DNA from: Dysgonomonas sp. 511
Lineage (GTDB): Bacteria; Bacteroidota; Bacteroidia; Bacteroidales; Dysgonomonadaceae
Assembly: GCF_010501105.1 (NCBI RefSeq)
Contig: NZ_QVMQ01000001.1
Location: 124,001 to 188,000 of the forward strand
Direction: 5' to 3'
DNA: 64,000 nt
Numbering within the stretch: position 1 is the first letter of the stretch; the number at the start of each line of letters is the position of its first letter. The notes beneath the pieces are model-generated. The model did not search any database. It was not told the DNA's origin and saw nothing but the letters and a program-made list of their open reading frames with translations. Made by a program: the position numbers and the translations under genes. Below are positions 60,496 to 64,000 of this stretch, piece after piece.

Positions 60496-61953
60496 TTAAG
60501 GGAAACTCTGTATTTCTGCGTTACGGGCTTGTATTTCCTGCAAGGGAATGTCTTTTTGCAGTTGCTCCAATTCTTTTTCCTTAATCAACAAATCGGTCGA
60601 CATTGCGGAACGCCTTTCTTCGTTAGCCGAACTATAGTCGATACGCATCCGCGAAAGTTCTTCGTTCAGTTCTTTTTCTTTCGCCTTCAGTTGTATCACA
60701 TTAAAGTAGATGTCGCGTGCCGCTTCGTTTCTGAAATCCGTAAACATATAATATGTATATTGGTCGTTGATAACAAATTCAAAGTCTCTCGCTTGTTTTG
60801 TCTCTTCTTTTGGCGACTTCCGTGCCAATGTAATCAACGAAGAATAATCGGCATCGGGTTGCCACGAATTTTTGATAGACGATATACGTGCCCGCCCTGC
60901 TATATACTTTTCATCCGTATTATCCAGTATTTTTACTATCTGATTGGGGATGAACGTATAAATGCAGACCTTGCCGTCGGGCTGATCCCGGTCTGTAGCA
61001 AACCATCCTACGCCTTTTTCTTCGTCGATCACCATCATATAATCGTTGCAGATAGAGTTGAACGGCATATTCAGGCGTTCGGGGGTAAGGAACGAATCGT
61101 TGTTCATATTGTAGCGCGAAACAAACAGGTCGTAGCCTCCGAGAGAATCTTCGTCTTTTGCTGCAAAGTAAATGGTAACACCATCGGCCATCATAAACGG
61201 ATGATTGACATCGCCTGTCAATCCGAAATTGTTTGAGGAAAGTTTCTTCTCATTACCAAAGTCTTTCAATAGCTTTTCCATCGAAAAGAGGGTATATCCG
61301 GCTGTGCTATCGGGCTGCCCGTAATATATCTTGTTTTCTTTCTCGTTGAAATATACTGTAGAATTGACATTCCGGTTCGCATTGAACACTTTGTTGAAAT
61401 ACTCCAACCGCCCTGAGCTATGGCTCATTTTATAGGCAGACAGGAAGTCTGTTTTGTCTACCACAATACTGTCTATTATCTGGATGTCTTCGGTATTATA
61501 GGCCATACGGCGCAAGCGCGACAACCGGCTTCTTTTGCCTTCGAGGCGTTCCATAGCGGCATCGTATTTCGCAATATCATCCTTCTTTCGCCGTGGTTGC
61601 TTTTTGAACATGGTTTCATATTTATCGAAGGAAGAAGCGGCTTCTGTAAAGCGGAAATCCAGTGTATATATCTGCCCCAGATAGTAGAATGAGTCCTGTA
61701 TGTTTTTTTGTGAGGCTACAAGCAGGCATTCTTCCGCCTTGGCCAAATTGCCTCCTGTTTCGAACAGGCAGACTCCATACCAGTGATTCAGGTTGGGGTC
61801 GGCAGGTTTTGCCTGATATTCGGTTTCGAATACAGGTAAAGCCTTGGCATATTCCCCTTTCAGGTACAACTGTTTGGCTTCTGCCAGTGTTTGCGAATAT
61901 GCAGAAGATAAGACGCAAAACAGGAATGATATATATACAATTGCTAATTTCAT
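60496..61953 (-). CDS. exported TPR/PD40-repeat protein
   Basis: 485 residues. The signal peptide ends CVLSSAYS-Q. A TPR-like part (LYLKGEYAKALPVFETEY, CLFETGGNLAKAEECLL) is followed by PD40-type propeller blades (TVYFNEKENKIYYGQPDS, MMADGVTIYFAAKDEDSLGG, GWFATDRDQPDGKVCIY) and a charged coiled-coil end. Such Bacteroidetes envelope proteins often sit near OmpA/Por-type systems. No partner is seen here. ATG 61953 is used. A TATCTTTG box lies upstream. Confidence 0.75.
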   Translation of the reverse strand: MKLAIVYISFLFCVLSSAYSQTLAEAKQLYLKGEYAKALPVFETEYQAKPADPNLNHWYGVCLFETGGNLAKAEECLLVASQKNIQDSFYYLGQIYTLDFRFTEAASSFDKYETMFKKQPRRKKDDIAKYDAAMERLEGKRSRLSRLRRMAYNTEDIQIIDSIVVDKTDFLSAYKMSHSSGRLEYFNKVFNANRNVNSTVYFNEKENKIYYGQPDSTAGYTLFSMEKLLKDFGNEKKLSSNNFGLTGDVNHPFMMADGVTIYFAAKDEDSLGGYDLFVSRYNMNNDSFLTPERLNMPFNSICNDYMMVIDEEKGVGWFATDRDQPDGKVCIYTFIPNQIVKILDNTDEKYIAGRARISSIKNSWQPDADYSSLITLARKSPKEETKQARDFEFVINDQYTYYMFTDFRNEAARDIYFNVIQLKAKEKELNEELSRMRIDYSSANEERRSAMSTDLLIKEKELEQLQKDIPLQEIQARNAEIQSFP

Positions 61954-61980
61954 ATAATATGTTTTATACTTTAACGGTTT

Positions 61981-61988
61981 CAAAGATA
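61981..61988 (-). promoter_or_regulatory. -7 promoter element of the TPR/PD40 gene
   Basis: TATCTTTG on the minus strand, 27 bases before the ATG at 61953. Confidence 0.5.
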
Positions 61989-62054
61989 AAAATTTATGTA
62001 ATAGCAGGCTGCTCAAACCCTAAACAAATTTCACAAACAGGCACTCACCTTTTC

Positions 62055-63134
62055 TTAAAACCATTTTTGCCTCCTCATCCACAAATAGGTTGCCAAAGCA
62101 ATTACAGCCAGGATAATCCACGATACCAGATAGCCATATTTCCAGTCCATTTCGGGCATAAACTTAAAATTCATGCCCCAAACACCGACCATAAACGTAA
62201 GAGGGATAAAGAGGGTGGAAACGATTGTCAGCCGTTTTATTATTTCGTTCATTTTCAAATTATTATTGTTATAATAAAGATCGAGAAGCGAGACTAGGGA
62301 TTCGTGCAGCGACTCCAGGTCGCCCAGTGTAGCCCTCATACGGTCGTCGAAGTCGTTGAAATAAATAATATTCTCGTCAGCCACCAGCTTGTTTGTATTG
62401 TGGAGCAGGTTGTTAAACTCTTCCCTGAGCGAGACTACCGACCGTTTGATATGTGTATAACTAACCCTGCAACCGTGCAGAAAGCTTAGTGTATCGATCC
62501 TACCCTGTCCTTCTATCAACCGGGTTTCTAATTCTGCCATACGGTCTTCTATATCCATCACCGTATTCATATTGGCGTAATTGACAGCATTGAGAAGAAC
62601 GTAGAGAAGATAATCGGCTCCTTTTTGCCTTATCACCCCGTTTTTTTCTTTTATACCATCCTTGGCTTCATCGAATATAGGGCAAACTTCTTCTTGAAAA
62701 CTGACAACAAAGTCTTTGCCCAGAATAAATCCGATTTGTATATCATCGAGCGTACCGGTTGTCTTATCTTGATAAAAATATGATAGCAGTGCATAAGTAG
62801 CCTTATCATAAGTAACCATCTTGACTACTTGCTGGTCCGACAACAAATCTTTAGCATCGAATATATGCAAACCGAATTTCCGGCATAGCTGACTGATAAC
62901 CGAAGCATCGGATATGCCGGTCACCCTGAACCAGTTGACTTTACCGGCGGCTATGTAATTGTTCAGAGTGGGGATACATTCGAGTGCGATGGGCTTTATT
63001 TCCGCTTGCGATGGGTCGTACTGTATCAATTCTATAGAAACCGGGACATCCTTATCTCCGAAATAAGCAGCCTTTCCCGATAAATAGCCGGATGAATGCT
63101 TCCTGTTCGATTTTCTGCGTACCTGCTTGTTCAT
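62055..63134 (-). CDS. corA: CorA-type magnesium/cobalt transporter
   Basis: 359 residues. A large N-terminal alpha/beta cytosolic domain is followed by a long helix and two C-terminal membrane helices. The signature GVWGMNFKFMPEM contains the Gly-Met-Asn selectivity motif after the first helix. The pore pentamer takes up Mg2+ (or Co2+). The basic C-terminus LWMRRQKWF is typical. It stands alone and is divergent from the phosphoethanolamine transferase gene. Confidence 0.92.
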   Translation of the reverse strand: MNKQVRRKSNRKHSSGYLSGKAAYFGDKDVPVSIELIQYDPSQAEIKPIALECIPTLNNYIAAGKVNWFRVTGISDASVISQLCRKFGLHIFDAKDLLSDQQVVKMVTYDKATYALLSYFYQDKTTGTLDDIQIGFILGKDFVVSFQEEVCPIFDEAKDGIKEKNGVIRQKGADYLLYVLLNAVNYANMNTVMDIEDRMAELETRLIEGQGRIDTLSFLHGCRVSYTHIKRSVVSLREEFNNLLHNTNKLVADENIIYFNDFDDRMRATLGDLESLHESLVSLLDLYYNNNNLKMNEIIKRLTIVSTLFIPLTFMVGVWGMNFKFMPEMDWKYGYLVSWIILAVIALATYLWMRRQKWF

Positions 63135-63250
63135 GCTACTAGTGTTAAATCTTTTGGATTATAACAAATGATCAGGATGCTTTGTTCCAATTACATTTAT
63201 AAAACAAACGTTATATATAGTCCGACAGATTACGGTTTAAAATAAAATAC

Positions 63251-63258
63251 TATATTTG
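63251..63258 (+). promoter_or_regulatory. -7 promoter element of the phosphoethanolamine transferase gene
   Basis: TATATTTG, perfect TAnnTTTG, 63 bases before the ATG at 63322. No clear -33 is seen. Confidence 0.45.
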
Positions 63259-63321
63259 TAGTGATAAGAAACTGGTCTGGAATCGACAAATTTTTATAAA
63301 CTAATAGGACTTGCACCGCCA

Positions 63322-64000
63322 ATGAAAGAGGTTCTGGAAATACTTAAAAAGAAAAAACTACAATTCTTCTTCCTGTTTTATATTCTCCTTCTGGTTCCTA
63401 TATTAAGCCCGATGGCTCAAAACCTGACCATAATGGACAATATAGGAATATTTGCCGTATGTGGGCTTCTGTTTGTCGCCATATCCATACTGTCTCTTTT
63501 TATCAGCTCCAAAAGCGAGAAAATCATTTATTCCATACTGCTGGCTATATCCATCATTCCGGGGTCTATCTATCTGGCATACTTGCTGTTTGCGGGAGTA
63601 TTGCTAGAGCAGAACAGTGTTACCAGCCTGTTCGAAACCAATCCCGACGAAAGCAAGGAATTTGTAGCCTACTACCTTAGCATATGGGTTATCACGGGTG
63701 TGTTGATATACGCAGCCATACCGATAGTAATGATATGTTCGATGAAGTCTTTCAAACGCTTGCGGGTGAAAGATTATAAAGTATTATTTTTCTCGTCCAT
63801 TATTATAATTGTTTCTATAATAAGTATAAATAAGCTATCGCAATCCGTCTATTTTATAAATATATACAAATCTTTCATTTCGTATAAAATACGGACAAAG
63901 AAAGAAATCGAAGCCATAAAAGACAGGCAAGACTTTGCCTACGAAGTAAAAACTATGCCCGGCGATACTGTGCCCAAAACCATAGTTGTAGTAATAGGCG
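63322..64000 (+). CDS. phosphoethanolamine transferase (EptA-like), N-terminal part
   Basis: The frame is open from ATG 63322 to the window end and gives 226 residues. Four to five membrane helices (from LQFFFLFYILLLVPILSP to about residue 165) are followed by a soluble segment leading to PKTIVVVIG, the start of the alkaline-phosphatase-fold catalytic domain, where the metal-binding Glu-Ser should come next. EptA-type enzymes move phosphoethanolamine onto lipid A. The catalytic Thr and zinc residues lie beyond the window. Confidence 0.8.
   Translation, partial: MKEVLEILKKKKLQFFFLFYILLLVPILSPMAQNLTIMDNIGIFAVCGLLFVAISILSLFISSKSEKIIYSILLAISIIPGSIYLAYLLFAGVLLEQNSVTSLFETNPDESKEFVAYYLSIWVITGVLIYAAIPIVMICSMKSFKRLRVKDYKVLFFSSIIIIVSIISINKLSQSVYFINIYKSFISYKIRTKKEIEAIKDRQDFAYEVKTMPGDTVPKTIVVVIG

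Overview
The window looks like chromosome from a member of the Bacteroidales. The supporting signs are a ribosomal block rplM-rpsI-rpsB-tsf, an rpmB-rpmG-DUF4295 block ahead of ftsY-rimO, a trpBEGDCFA gene order, lipoproteins with Bacteroidetes-style signals (a TamL-type BamA relative), and many promoters of the Bacteroidetes form TTTG-N19-TAnnTTTG. Dysgonomonas or a close relative is my best guess at genus. That guess is inference only. No rRNA, tRNA or CRISPR array was seen.

Layout. 1-5.1 kb: the end of thyA, a polytopic membrane protein, then rplM-rpsI and rpsB, tsf with structured leaders. 5.2-18.3 kb: housekeeping and conserved genes (DUF1266, an ATP-grasp protein, an SpoU methyltransferase divergent from tamL, an alpha/beta hydrolase-like protein, DUF2851, a membrane-anchored MutS relative, recO, a HAD phosphatase, ribF, a nitroreductase). 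18.4-21.9 kb: a surface-polysaccharide block (flippase, GT2, a decayed GT2 remnant, LicD). 22-26.7 kb: a minus-strand block rpmB-rpmG-DUF4295 // ftsY-rimO-HU-(HU+membrane+LysM). 26.8-28.6 kb: a glycosyltransferase and a small membrane protein. 28.7-38.9 kb: a minus-strand trp operon headed by a 19-residue leader peptide with three consecutive Trp codons and an attenuator. Three non-trp genes interrupt it: an acyltransferase between trpE and trpG, and an MFS transporter plus a membrane protein between trpD and trpC. 39.1-41.0 kb: two FdtA-like sugar ketoisomerases and a sugar aminotransferase, apparently on a near-leaderless mRNA.

41.1-50.5 kb is a defence island read on the minus strand: XRE regulator, hsdM, tyrosine recombinase, a C-terminal hsdS fragment, full hsdS, an N-terminal hsdS fragment, an Abi_C-like gene, hsdR, and a short probably truncated gene. 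The hsdS pieces break exactly at copies of a 14-bp palindromic core, all in direct orientation. This suggests recombinase-driven assortment of specificity domains. 50.5-64 kb: a small coiled-coil ORF, mnmE, a tandem array of ~111-bp repeats, a membrane-tethered TPR/HTH regulator facing a small secreted protein, a PIF1-like helicase, a lipoprotein, argS, a TPR/PD40 protein, corA, and the start of a phosphoethanolamine transferase.

The most noteworthy signals are: (1) the type I R-M island with direct-repeat hsdS fragments and an embedded Abi-like gene; (2) a dispersed two-hairpin intergenic repeat found at three loci, one of them a tandem array; (3) the trp attenuator; (4) an HU-transmembrane-LysM protein that could tether the nucleoid to the cell wall; (5) structured leaders before rplM and rpsB. 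All calls come from reading the sequence and from remembered family features. No database search was possible.
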